The notes under the pieces: generated by a model
What the model was told of the DNA's origin: nothing
Databases searched by the model: none
Seen by the model: only the letters and a program-made list of their open reading frames with translations
Assembly: GCF_000981385.1 (NCBI RefSeq)
Contig: NZ_LATZ01000119.1
Coordinates: 124,001 to 188,000 of the forward strand
DNA from: Bacillus sp. SA1-12
GTDB lineage: Bacteria; Bacillota; Bacilli; Bacillales; Bacillaceae
DNA length: 64,000 nucleotides
Direction of reading: 5' to 3'
Position numbers and translations under genes: made by a program
Shown: piece by piece, positions 1-8,276 of the stretch
Layout: each line of letters begins with the position of its first letter
Position numbering within the stretch: position 1 is the first letter of the stretch

Positions 1-1
1 C

Positions 2-82
2 CTTAATCATCTACATAATGAAGCAGAAGGAAAACAAGTGGAAGAGGAAATTGTGAATGTAATCGTGAATGGTGATTATTAA
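2..82 (+). CDS. 3' end of an unidentified protein (partial)
   Basis: An open frame enters from the left edge and ends at a TAA at 80-82, leaving only the last 26 codons. The tail is acidic (VEEEIVNVIVNGDY) with no motif I recognise, so no function can be given. No terminator follows directly, so it may be co-transcribed with the next gene. Confidence 0.45.
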   Translation, partial: LNHLHNEAEGKQVEEEIVNVIVNGDY

Positions 83-174
83 TTGGACAAGCAGACTTTT
101 TGAATCGTTTCTTTATCTTTGAAATAATAGAAGAGACGTATATGATACTATTAAGCAGGAGGGGAATGGATTCT

Positions 175-819
175 ATGAAGGTATTTGTTGTTGGGGCAAA
201 TGGGCAAATAGGTAACCAGCTTGCTCAAATGATAAAAGAAAATGGAGAACACACTGTTCGAGCAATGGTACGAAAAGATGAAAAAATAAACATGTTTGCT
301 GAAAATGGAATCGAGGCAGTAAAAGCCGATTTAGAAGGCAGTGTGAAAGAGATCGCAAAAGCTGCCAGCGGCTGTGATGCCATCGTTTTTACCGCAGGAT
401 CAGGAGGACATACCGGTGCAGATAAGACCCTTTTAATTGACCTTGATGGTGCGGTGAAAACAATGGAAGCAGCAGAAATGGCAGGTATAAAACGGTTCAT
501 CATGGTAAGTGCTCTACAGGCCCATAACAGAGAAAATTGGAATGAAAAAATAAAACCTTATTATGTTGCGAAACATTATGCTGATAAAATCCTAATGAAA
601 ACAAATTTAAATTATACTATTATCCGTCCTGGAGGCTTACTAAATGAATCTGGTACAGGTAAAATATCAGTTGGAGAAAATCTATCTAGATCAACTGTTC
701 CTCGTGAAGACGTAGCACGCACAATTATAGCTTGTTTAAATGAAGAGCATACATATCACCGTTCATTTGACCTTGTAACTGGAGAAGATTCTGTTTCAGA
801 TGCATTGAAGAAGCTTTAA
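175..819 (+). CDS. NAD(P)-binding SDR-family protein (NmrA/YhfK-like)
   Basis: This 214-residue protein begins with a Rossmann nucleotide-binding turn (VVGANGQIG, residues 5-13). Its NmrA/atypical short-chain dehydrogenase fold carries a short tail motif with Tyr and Lys (PYYVAKHYAD). Proteins of this kind bind NAD(P)H and act as small reductases or redox sensors in the cytoplasm; the substrate cannot be told. I chose the ATG at 175 because an AGGAGGGG ribosome binding site at 158-164 sits about 10 bases upstream; in-frame starts at 100 and 166 are poorly spaced. A clear terminator follows, so the gene ends its transcript. Confidence 0.8.
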   Translation: MKVFVVGANGQIGNQLAQMIKENGEHTVRAMVRKDEKINMFAENGIEAVKADLEGSVKEIAKAASGCDAIVFTAGSGGHTGADKTLLIDLDGAVKTMEAAEMAGIKRFIMVSALQAHNRENWNEKIKPYYVAKHYADKILMKTNLNYTIIRPGGLLNESGTGKISVGENLSRSTVPREDVARTIIACLNEEHTYHRSFDLVTGEDSVSDALKKL

Positions 820-832
820 GAAAAAAATGTAT

Positions 833-877
833 TTAAACCCTTACACAGAAAGAGTTCTTTCTGTATAAGGGTTTTTT
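833..877 (+). terminator. Rho-independent terminator after the SDR gene
   Basis: A stem pairs CCCTTACACAGAAAG with CTTTCTGTATAAGGG and is followed by a run of six T. Confidence 0.85.
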
Positions 878-1018
878 AATGCGCCCTTTACTTTTAGCCT
901 GACATAGCTTTTTAAAGAAACACTGTTTTTTATAAGTAAAAGACTGATTTTTTTATGTAAGTGTAAAATTCACTGTCTTATAATTGGGCTGAATTCTAAA
1001 TTTCTGCTTTTTTGAAAA

Positions 1019-1032
1019 TGTAGGCGCTTACA
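1019..1032 (+). promoter_or_regulatory. cre-like site (candidate CcpA operator)
   Basis: The 14-mer TGTAGGCGCTTACA matches the catabolite-responsive element consensus TGWAANCGNTNWCA with one mismatch and is nearly palindromic. It lies 179 bases before the rhamnogalacturonan lyase start and about 35 bases after a TATAAT at 979-984. Repression by CcpA in the presence of preferred sugars is an inference from this position. Confidence 0.6.
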
Positions 1033-1178
1033 ACAATTGGCATTACTCTAAACCAGGAGGTGATTAATCAGGTATTAATATCAATTAAAAAGCAGATCTT
1101 TTGAATCTAATTACAAATTAATTGTTATATAAAGTATTTATTTCTGTATGCCTCATGATCAAATGAACTAGAAAGTTT

Positions 1179-1195
1179 CAAATCTTAACCGAAAG
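1179..1195 (+). repeat. 17-bp direct repeat, left copy
   Basis: The 17-mer CAAATCTTAACCGAAAG lies just upstream of the PL11 gene and is repeated exactly at 3803-3819 just beyond its terminator. Confidence 0.7.
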
Positions 1196-1210
1196 GTGAT
1201 GTACAAGAAC

Positions 1211-3751
1211 GTGAAAAAACGATCATTAGCAAAAAAGTTTTTAGCAGCATCCCTAGCAGTGCCTCTATTAATGTCAGGGTTTCAAAGTAATGCATCGGCA
1301 ATAACTGAAAAGCCAATAAAAGGAATCCAATTAGAATACCTTGATCGTGGTCTCGTTGCAGCTGCAAGTTCTGAAGGGAATTTTCTAAGCTGGAGGCTGC
1401 TTGCAGATGAGATTACCGGCCATTCAGATTCTGGTTTAGCAGGGGTAAACTTTAATCTATATCGTGATGGTAAAAAAATTGCCACAATAAAGGATAGTAC
1501 TAACTATTTAGATGCACATGGAACTCAGAACTCAACATACTATGTAACGGCGGTTGAAAATGGTAATGAAATTGATCAAAGCAGAGAAACAACACCATGG
1601 GAACATACATATTACGATCTGAAATTAAAGAAGCCGGCAGATGGTTTCACCCCAAGCGGTGAAACCTATTCATATACGGCAAATGACATGAGTGTTGGGG
1701 ATGTTAATGGTGATGGCCAATATGAATTCTTTGTAAAATGGGATCCTACAAACTCGAAGGATGTTTCACAAAAAGGCTATACCGGAAGAACATATATTGA
1801 CTGTTATACATTTGACGGCACATTGTTATATCGTATAGATCTTGGTGTCAATATCCGCTCAGGAGCACATTATACGCAATTTTTAGTGTATGATTTCGAT
1901 GGAGATGGAAAATCCGAATTAATGTTTAAAACTGCACCTGGGACAAAGGTAATGAAATATGATAAGCAAGGCAATATCAAAAACGAAGATTATATTACGA
2001 TGCCTAAAAAGGATCAAAATGCAGGCTATAGTCACCAAGATGATTACAGGATGAGCAGTGAAGATTATTATCAACATGTGGTCGAAATGTTTATGAACTG
2101 GCATAACCATGAGGAAGTGATTAATGGAAATTGGCCGGCAACCCTAGAAGAAAGCTTTGGGATTGAAAAGCAATATCAATACCCGTTATCAAGAAAAGAT
2201 GCTGAAAGCTTAGCTGATTATTTTATTGATGAATATGCACCTAGCCGAAGCAGTCGCAATGATTTAAGAGATTTTGAAGGATTTATCCTCTCTGGTCCAG
2301 AGTATTTATCTGTATTTGAAGGTGAAACAGGTGAAGAATTAGAAACCATTCATTATAAGTATGATCGTCATGATGATGGACTAATGTGGGGAGACTATGC
2401 GATGTCAAGAATTGAACCAGGAAATCGTGTTGACCGATTCCTGGCAGGTGTAGCCTATTTAGACGGGAAAAAGCCTTACGCTGTATTCTCAAGAGGGTAC
2501 TATACAAGATCCACGATGGTTACGTATAGCTGGGACGGTAAACACCTAAAGGAAAATTGGTCAGTTGATAGCGGATGGACGCCAATGAACAATCCTTTTA
2601 ATGATAGTCCTCATGGCAGATTAGGGACAAGTAAGGAATTTGGTTCTCTTACAACACAAGGTGCGCATTCATTAAGTACAGCAGATGTTGACAGTGATGG
2701 AAAACAAGAAATCATTTATGGTTCCGCAACAATTGATCATGATGGTTCCTTACTTTACAGTTCCAGCGATGTCATGCCGCCTGAAAGTGCAACTCCTGGT
2801 GTAACAGCTGGTTTAGGCCATGGCGATGCCTTACATGTTACAGATATTGATCCAGAACGAGAAGGCTTAGAAATCTTTATGGTTCACGAAGGCGGGAGAT
2901 ATGCACCATACGGATATTCACTAAGGGATGCAAAAACAGGAGAGATTATTTACGGAGGATATACAGGTAAGGATACAGGTCGAGGAATGGTCGGTGATGT
3001 AGAACCTGACTCGAAAGGGTTAGAGACTTGGGCAGTTGGGTTATGGTCAGCAAACGGTGCCAAGCTCAGCGACCAGGCACCAGGTACAAATATGAATATC
3101 AAGTGGTCTAAAGATATGACAACTCAAATTGTCAACGGTTCAATCGATAGTACCCCAACAATTAATGATTGGAAAAAAGGAACGGTCTTAACAGCAGAAA
3201 ATACACGAACAAATAATCACACTAAAGGGAACCCTTCTTTAGTAGCTGATATTTTTGGTGATTGGCGTGAAGAACTCCTTGTTCGTACAGCTGATAGTCA
3301 AGCAATCCGAATTTACCTAAGTACTGAAGTAACAGATCGAAAATTATATACTTTAATGCATGATCCGCAATATAGAACGGGTATTTCTTGGCAAAATGCA
3401 GGCTATAATCAACCAGCATATACAAGCTATTATTTCGCCTCAGATACGGATTGGGCAAAAATACCTGTCCCTATAATAGATACACCGAGTAAAATAAGTA
3501 TCTTACAAAATATCCTTAATACAAATATTGAAATGAAAAAGATAAAAGGACCGCTAGCATTACAGCTAATCAGTACATTAAAACAAGCACAACACCATGA
3601 AGCAAAGGGTAATAAAAAACAAATGATTTTATTTGTTAATAAATTTATCGCTCATTTAAATGATGCTTCCCTGAATAATGATATTACTAAAGATGCAAAA
3701 GAAATCTTGATTAACCAGGCAGTCCATATAATTAACAATTTAAATAAATAA
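1211..3751 (+). CDS. Secreted rhamnogalacturonan lyase, family PL11, with C-terminal FIMAH-like domain
   Basis: The 846-residue product resembles YesW/YesX-type rhamnogalacturonan lyases, which cleave the rhamnose-galacturonate backbone of pectin by beta-elimination outside the cell. A signal peptide (KKR start, hydrophobic core, NASA cleavage region near residue 30) is followed by the PL11 propeller. The propeller holds several calcium-loop motifs such as DVNGDGQ, DFDGDGK and DVDSDGK. Residues ~760-846 form a separate helical tail (GPLALQL, FVNKFIAHLND) like the FIMAH domain of secreted Bacillus enzymes. The GTG at 1211 is preferred because the site AGGTGAT (1194-1200) is 10 bases upstream, whereas ATG 1199 overlaps it. 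The gene stands alone, with no pectin-uptake genes beside it, and is flanked by a 17-bp direct repeat. Confidence 0.88.
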   Translation: MKKRSLAKKFLAASLAVPLLMSGFQSNASAITEKPIKGIQLEYLDRGLVAAASSEGNFLSWRLLADEITGHSDSGLAGVNFNLYRDGKKIATIKDSTNYLDAHGTQNSTYYVTAVENGNEIDQSRETTPWEHTYYDLKLKKPADGFTPSGETYSYTANDMSVGDVNGDGQYEFFVKWDPTNSKDVSQKGYTGRTYIDCYTFDGTLLYRIDLGVNIRSGAHYTQFLVYDFDGDGKSELMFKTAPGTKVMKYDKQGNIKNEDYITMPKKDQNAGYSHQDDYRMSSEDYYQHVVEMFMNWHNHEEVINGNWPATLEESFGIEKQYQYPLSRKDAESLADYFIDEYAPSRSSRNDLRDFEGFILSGPEYLSVFEGETGEELETIHYKYDRHDDGLMWGDYAMSRIEPGNRVDRFLAGVAYLDGKKPYAVFSRGYYTRSTMVTYSWDGKHLKENWSVDSGWTPMNNPFNDSPHGRLGTSKEFGSLTTQGAHSLSTADVDSDGKQEIIYGSATIDHDGSLLYSSSDVMPPESATPGVTAGLGHGDALHVTDIDPEREGLEIFMVHEGGRYAPYGYSLRDAKTGEIIYGGYTGKDTGRGMVGDVEPDSKGLETWAVGLWSANGAKLSDQAPGTNMNIKWSKDMTTQIVNGSIDSTPTINDWKKGTVLTAENTRTNNHTKGNPSLVADIFGDWREELLVRTADSQAIRIYLSTEVTDRKLYTLMHDPQYRTGISWQNAGYNQPAYTSYYFASDTDWAKIPVPIIDTPSKISILQNILNTNIEMKKIKGPLALQLISTLKQAQHHEAKGNKKQMILFVNKFIAHLNDASLNNDITKDAKEILINQAVHIINNLNK

Positions 3752-3756
3752 TAACT

Positions 3757-3798
3757 GACCAATCGCCTCCTTACTTGCAAGGGAGGCGATTGTTAGTT
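3757..3798 (+). terminator. Terminator after the PL11 lyase gene
   Basis: A strong stem AATCGCCTCC / GGAGGCGATT with outer AACT/AGTT pairing is followed by a short T-rich tract. Confidence 0.75.
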
Positions 3799-3802
3799 TG
3801 TC

Positions 3803-3819
3803 CAAATCTTAACCGAAAG
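3803..3819 (+). repeat. 17-bp direct repeat, right copy
   Basis: This is an exact copy of the 17-mer at 1179-1195, in the same orientation and 2,624 bases away. The pair brackets the PL11 gene and its terminator. Confidence 0.7.
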
Positions 3820-4074
3820 AAAGTAAGGTCTCACTTGAATATCGTTCAGTATCTATGAAGTTGTTTGGGGATCATCACAAAATAAAGGTATCTCGGGACA
3901 AGCATCAAGTAGGTGACACATAACGGTGTAACGTTTGAAATTCGTATAAGCCTCAATTTATCCGATTTCATCACATGCTGATTTCTTTTCCTAGAAAAGG
4001 GTAAGATATATATGACTTGTAAAGATTCGGAGAATTGTACAGGTGAAAAATCCATACAAGGGGGAAGAAGAATC

Positions 4075-4878
4075 ATGCTAACTCCAGAGCAGCGAATTCA
4101 GCTACACGGATTTAATAACTTAACAAAATCACTAAGTTTTAATATGTATGATATTTGCTTTACAAAAACAAGGGAAGAACGAGAGGCGTATATTGATTAT
4201 ATTGATGAACAATATAATGCAGAACGATTAACAAATATTTTAAAAAATGTAACAGATATTATCGGAGCCCATGTACTTAATATCGCAAAACAAGATTATG
4301 TTCCTCAAGGAGCAAGTGTGACGATCTTAGTGTCTGAAGGACCTATCGTTGAGGTCCCAACAGAATCCTATGATGAATCACCTGGGCCGCTGCCAGAGGC
4401 AGTTGCTCTAAGTTTAGATAAAAGTCATATTACAGTCCATACCTATCCAGAATTCCATCCAAATGAAGGAATTAGTACCTTTCGGGCAGATATTGATGTA
4501 TCGACTTGCGGAGAGATTTCCCCATTGAAAGCACTTAACTATTTAATCCATTCATTCGATACAGATATAATGACAATGGATTATCGTGTTCGGGGTTTTA
4601 CAAGAGATATAAATGGGGATAAATTATTTATCGATCATGATATAAGCTCCATCCAAAATTATATACCTGAAGAAATTAAAAAACAGTATGATATGATCGA
4701 TGTTAATATTTATCAAGAGAATATTTTTCATACAAAATGTAAGTTGAAAAAATTTGATCTAAATAATTATTTGTTTGGATATACAAAGGAAAAATTAAGC
4801 AGTAAGGAACAAGAGGAAATAACCGACCGTCTAACACGAGAGATGGATGAAATTTTTTATGGCAAAAATATTCAGTAG
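4075..4878 (+). CDS. speD: S-adenosylmethionine decarboxylase proenzyme, E. coli type
   Basis: The 267-residue protein decarboxylates S-adenosylmethionine to supply aminopropyl groups for spermidine synthesis. It follows E. coli SpeD almost throughout (LHGFNNLTKSLSF, YPQGASVTILVSE-type segment, RVRGFTRDING, NVYQENIFHTK). Self-cleavage is expected between Lys116 and Ser117 in LDKSHITVHTYPE, making the pyruvoyl cofactor from Ser117. Cys145 in VSTCGEISPLKAL is the likely proton donor. The ATG at 4075 follows a GGGGGAAG ribosome binding site; an upstream in-frame ATG at 4012 lacks one. The form differs from the ~126-residue SpeD of B. subtilis. No speE or other polyamine gene is adjacent. Confidence 0.93.
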   Translation: MLTPEQRIQLHGFNNLTKSLSFNMYDICFTKTREEREAYIDYIDEQYNAERLTNILKNVTDIIGAHVLNIAKQDYVPQGASVTILVSEGPIVEVPTESYDESPGPLPEAVALSLDKSHITVHTYPEFHPNEGISTFRADIDVSTCGEISPLKALNYLIHSFDTDIMTMDYRVRGFTRDINGDKLFIDHDISSIQNYIPEEIKKQYDMIDVNIYQENIFHTKCKLKKFDLNNYLFGYTKEKLSSKEQEEITDRLTREMDEIFYGKNIQ

Positions 4879-4964
4879 GTTAATATAAATGAGAGGAAAG
4901 GAATGAATCTATACACCTTTTTAATAAGCACAAGAAAGGAAAAAATTGTCCCTTGCTGGGTGTT

Positions 4965-5070
4965 TAGCTCCAGCACCTAGCCCCCGAGCCATAAGCCAAT
5001 TTAGAATTGAAGGTAAAGAGCGCGCATTCTATTCTAAATTGTTTTATGATTTTCGGGGCGGAGCAAGGCG
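4965..5070. repeat. Imperfect inverted-repeat intergenic element
   Basis: Two arms pair over about 40 bases, with a perfect 11-bp core CAATTTAGAAT (4997-5007) / ATTCTAAATTG (5031-5041) and GC-rich outer parts (CCCCCGAG / TTCGGGGCGG). The 5' arm reads like the GCTCCAGC-CCTAGCCCC type of intergenic repeat that I recall as common in Bacillaceae. It lies between convergent speD and yceI-like genes, so it may also act as a terminator. Confidence 0.55.
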
Positions 5071-5085
5071 CATGTGCTTTCATTG

Positions 5086-5619
5086 TTAAGCTTGTTTAGC
5101 AGCTTGAATTTGTAATGAAATCTTAATTTGATCTCCAACTAAAACTCCGCCAGCTTCTAACGGAGCATTCCAAGTTAGCCCATAGTCACTTCGTTTGATT
5201 TTTCCTTCAGCAGCAAAGCCTGCTTTTTCATTTCCCCAAGGATCAATTCCAGTCCCTTCAAACGCAACGGTGAAGATTTCTTGCTTTGTCACACCGTGAA
5301 GGTTTAGATCACCTGTAACAACGTATTCATTTTCATCCGTGTTTTCAATGTTTGTTGCTTTAAATGTTAAAGTAGGTTGATTTTCAACATCGAAAAAGTC
5401 AGCAGAGCGTAAGTGATTATCACGATCTTCGTTTCTTGTATCAACACTTGCAAGATCAACAGTAAATGAGATTTCAGCAGTTGTTAAATCAGACGGATCA
5501 GCTTCAATTTCTGCTTGAAAGCTTTGGAAACCACCTTTTACTGTTGCAAACATCATATGCTTTACAGAAAAATCAATACTGCTGTGTGCTGGGTCAATGT
5601 TCCATTTTGTTTTAGCCAT
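5086..5619 (-). CDS. YceI-family lipocalin-like protein
   Basis: The 177-residue protein has the YceI layout: N-terminal WNIDPAHSSIDFSVKHM, central DNHLRSADFFDVENQPT, and DYGLTWNAPLEAGGVLVGD near the end. YceI proteins form a beta-barrel that binds isoprenoid-type lipids and are linked to stress responses. No signal peptide is present, so it is probably cytoplasmic. The ATG at 5619 has GGAGGAG just upstream; an in-frame ATG 15 bases earlier overlaps that site. It forms a single-gene unit. Confidence 0.88.
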   Translation of the reverse strand: MAKTKWNIDPAHSSIDFSVKHMMFATVKGGFQSFQAEIEADPSDLTTAEISFTVDLASVDTRNEDRDNHLRSADFFDVENQPTLTFKATNIENTDENEYVVTGDLNLHGVTKQEIFTVAFEGTGIDPWGNEKAGFAAEGKIKRSDYGLTWNAPLEAGGVLVGDQIKISLQIQAAKQA

Positions 5620-5742
5620 TTTTATCTCCTCCATAACTAACTCGATTTAAAATATCTTGATTTAAAGATTTATTACTCTGAAATAAATTATAGAGTCAGT
5701 TGTTAATAATGTCAATGAAATATCTAATTAATTTAGAAAAAA

Positions 5743-5784
5743 TAAAAACCCCTTACAGATAATCGTCTTTCTGTAAAGGGTGAT
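5743..5784 (-). terminator. Terminator of the fdhD-moaA-orf76 unit
   Basis: Read on the minus strand, a CCCTTTACAGA / TCTGTAAGGGG stem is followed by a T-rich run (TTTTTATTTTTTC). It sits downstream of orf76 and separates the operon from the yceI-like gene. Confidence 0.75.
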
Positions 5785-5830
5785 TTCACTCATATTCTAA
5801 TTCTAAACATGCAATTGCTATTTTAAAAAA

Positions 5831-6061
5831 TTAATTTTCAATAAATGCAGCGATTTTTTTGTTGCGAATTTCTCTTTCCTCCATTGTGGCCAAATCATAC
5901 TTTTTTAGGAAATGGAACAGTTCATTTAGTTCATTTTGGCTCCGAGGGACGATTAAATAGTTAGCACATTTCTCCGCTAATTCCGGTAAAAGAAACGGGG
6001 ACTGTTCCTCAAGTTTTTTCTTCACATCTTCTAATGAATGATCAATGGTACAATAGCTCAC
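5831..6061 (-). CDS. Small hypothetical protein downstream of moaA
   Basis: A 76-residue, probably helical cytoplasmic protein that I do not recognise. It begins with GTG at 6061, and an AGGAGG about 8 bases upstream supports that start. The stop of moaA is only 12 bases away, so the two are almost certainly translated from one message. A link with molybdenum cofactor or formate metabolism is inferred from position only. Residues such as SPFLLPELAEKCANYLIVP could form a short helical bundle, but no metal or cofactor motif is visible. Confidence 0.65.
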   Translation of the reverse strand: MSYCTIDHSLEDVKKKLEEQSPFLLPELAEKCANYLIVPRSQNELNELFHFLKKYDLATMEEREIRNKKIAAFIEN

Positions 6062-6073
6062 CTTTCAATCCTC

Positions 6074-7093
6074 CTACCCCCCGATATGGGACATTTCAAT
6101 TTTTTTCCGCTTAGTTGAAGCTTTACTGCGTTCAACTGAGTAACGGTCTTTTCTGTCATGCCAAATTGTTTTAAGAAGCTCTGTTAGTTCTTGGTCAGAA
6201 TGGCCTAATCTTATGGGAGCACGTAAATCATGGCCTTTAGAAGCAAATAGACATGTATACAATGTACCGCTGGCTGATAGACGCGCACGGTTACATGTTG
6301 AACAAAAAGCATCCGATACTGAGGAGATAACACCTATCTCATCATTGGAACCTATATACCGATAGCGAGTAGCCACTTCACCTGTGTAATTCGGTTCGAT
6401 TGCTTCAAGTGGCATGACTTGATGGATATCTTTGATAATTTGTTTTTTAGGGTAAACTTTTTTAAGGTTCCATTGATTGGTATTGCCAACATCCATGAAT
6501 TCGATAAAGCGTAATATATGGCCCTTTTTTCGAAAGAATTTAGCCATAGGAATAATTTCATGCTCATTCATTCCGCGTTTTACAACCATATTGATTTTTA
6601 CCTTTAATCCCGCATCTGCCGCGGCATCTATTCCTTCAATAACTGACTTAACAGGAATATTGCGGCCATTTATGTTTCCGAACAATTCGTCATGTAAAGA
6701 ATCCAAACTAATGGATACACGTTTTAAGCCAGCTTCTTTTAATTGTTTAGCATATCTAGGAAGGAAATAGCCGTTTGTCGTCATTGCAATATCCTCTACA
6801 CCATTAATTTGGCTTAAGTTTTTAATGAGTGCTGGCAAATCCTTTCTCATTAAGGGTTCTCCGCCGGTAATCCTAATCTTTTGCACCCCTAATGAATGAA
6901 CAAAAATGTTGGTTAGACGTACAATTTCTTCATAAGATAGAAGCTCATCTCTTTTTAAAAACGGAAAGTCTGGTCCGAATATTTCTGCAGGCATACAATA
7001 GGTACAGCGAAAATTACATTTATCGGTAACTGAAATTCTTAAATCACGAAGCGGGCGGTTAAAGTGGTCATAAATGGAGTTATTTGTTTTCAA
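6074..7093 (-). CDS. moaA: GTP 3',8-cyclase MoaA (molybdenum cofactor step 1)
   Basis: MoaA is a radical-SAM enzyme that, with MoaC, turns GTP into cyclic pyranopterin monophosphate. The N-terminal CNFRCTYC (Cys26, 30, 33) binds the SAM cluster. The C-terminal CSTCNRARL with a later Cys (LYTCLF) binds the second cluster. The protein ends in Gly-Gly, as the family requires. At 339 residues it has the normal length. Translation starts at TTG 7093 behind GGGAGG. It lies between fdhD and orf76 in one minus-strand unit, fitting cofactor supply for the nearby molybdopterin oxidoreductase. Other Moco genes are not in the window. Confidence 0.96.
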   Translation of the reverse strand: MKTNNSIYDHFNRPLRDLRISVTDKCNFRCTYCMPAEIFGPDFPFLKRDELLSYEEIVRLTNIFVHSLGVQKIRITGGEPLMRKDLPALIKNLSQINGVEDIAMTTNGYFLPRYAKQLKEAGLKRVSISLDSLHDELFGNINGRNIPVKSVIEGIDAAADAGLKVKINMVVKRGMNEHEIIPMAKFFRKKGHILRFIEFMDVGNTNQWNLKKVYPKKQIIKDIHQVMPLEAIEPNYTGEVATRYRYIGSNDEIGVISSVSDAFCSTCNRARLSASGTLYTCLFASKGHDLRAPIRLGHSDQELTELLKTIWHDRKDRYSVERSKASTKRKKIEMSHIGG

Positions 7094-7153
7094 GATTCAT
7101 TCCTCCCTTCCTTTTATAACGTTTCTGCAGACGGTATTATACAATCTAGCTTA

Positions 7154-7942
7154 TCATTCAGTGATTCTCTCAGGGTGTGAATAAATGTTGAATGATTGCC
7201 CGCGGATAAACCCAACTGCGGTAATATTTAAGTCATCCGCAAGTTTTATAGCAAGATCAGTTGGTGCTGATTTAGAAAGAACAATACCAACCCCGATTTT
7301 TGCAGCCTTTACCAGCACTTCTGACGAAATTCTGCCACTAAAGACGATGATTTTATCACGTACAGAAAGTTGATTCATTATGCTATATCCAAATAATTTA
7401 TCTAAGGCGTTATGTCTGCCAATGTCTGTCCGAGTAACAATGATCTGATCATGGGTACACAATGATGCATTGTGAGCACCGCCGGTTGCTTGAAAAACAG
7501 TACTGCTATTCTGCATATCATTCATTAGCTTTATGCATTGGTCAGGATTAATTGTTAGTTTAGTCGTTGCCGTTTTTGCTGTTCGGGCATCATTTTGAAA
7601 ATAAAACTGTCTGCTTTTACCACAGCAAGAACCAATAAACCGTTTTGAATAAAATTGCTGGCTGGTTGTAACGTTCGCATGTAAAGTCACATGGGCATAA
7701 CCGGCATGTTCATCAATCGTTAAGGCCTTTATATCATCTAGAAACCGGATCACACCTTCTGATGCCAAAAAACCGATAACAATCTCTTCAAAATGGTCAG
7801 GAGTGCAGACCATAGTAGCGAATTCTTGATTATTAATGAAGATAGTTAAAGGAAATTCAGTTACGATATCATCTACAGTATCAAATAATTGACCGTTTGT
7901 ATATTTCCTTATTTCCTGCTGTACACTTATTTTTTTTATCAT
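7154..7942 (-). CDS. fdhD: Formate dehydrogenase accessory sulfurtransferase FdhD
   Basis: FdhD passes sulfur from a cysteine desulfurase to the Mo/W-bis-MGD cofactor, which activates formate dehydrogenases. The 262-residue product has family signatures TGGAHNASLC and TRTDIGRHNALDKLFG. The catalytic loop reads GSCCGKSR, with two adjacent cysteines rather than the CxxC known from E. coli. I placed the start at ATG 7942, five bases after AGGTGA; a GTG three codons upstream overlaps that site. It heads the minus-strand unit and diverges from the oxalate/formate-type carrier. Confidence 0.93.
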   Translation of the reverse strand: MIKKISVQQEIRKYTNGQLFDTVDDIVTEFPLTIFINNQEFATMVCTPDHFEEIVIGFLASEGVIRFLDDIKALTIDEHAGYAHVTLHANVTTSQQFYSKRFIGSCCGKSRQFYFQNDARTAKTATTKLTINPDQCIKLMNDMQNSSTVFQATGGAHNASLCTHDQIIVTRTDIGRHNALDKLFGYSIMNQLSVRDKIIVFSGRISSEVLVKAAKIGVGIVLSKSAPTDLAIKLADDLNITAVGFIRGQSFNIYSHPERITE

Positions 7943-8174
7943 ACGATTCACCTGAATTTTAAGATTAATAAAGTATAAACATAATCTAAATTATTAAACA
8001 AGTATAAAATTTGGATACTTATGGATTAAGATAAAAACATAATAAAATGAGCTTGCAGAACCACAAATAAAATGGTAGTATTTTTATACAAGTTCATGAT
8101 TTTGTAACATTTTGTCTCGTGATAGCGATCCTGTCTACGATTCAGCATGGTACATATTTGAAAGCGATTAACTG
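7943..8174. other. Divergent intergenic region, fdhD side
   Basis: This AT-rich stretch should hold the fdhD promoter on the minus strand, but I could not assign one firmly. On the plus strand, AGCGATCCTG at about 8130-8139 resembles part of the element at 8175-8276 but lacks the rest of it. Confidence 0.4.
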
Positions 8175-8276
8175 TTGGTCCGATAGTAGCGAATCCTGCT
8201 TGATACTAACCGTCAATTACCATTAAGATGTGCAGCGCTTTTTACGCATATTTTATTGGAGGTTGGCGGTTTTCTT
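8175..8276 (+). promoter_or_regulatory. Attenuator-like RNA element A upstream of the MFS carrier
   Basis: On the plus strand, TTGGT (8175-8179), AGCGA (8188-8192), CCTGC (8195-8199) and ACTAACC (8205-8211) occur in order. AACCGTCAATTACC (8208-8221) then pairs with GGAGGTTGGCGGTT (8258-8271), followed by TTCTT, as in a terminator. TAGT can pair with ACTA and GGT with ACC, so the early fold and the terminator compete for ACTAACC. The same arrangement occurs at 10289-10363. A ligand- or protein-sensing role is inference. Confidence 0.45.

Noticed and set aside
3846..4076. 76-residue minus-strand frame upstream of speD
   Set aside because: It overlaps the speD leader and ribosome binding site and has no start signals or family resemblance.
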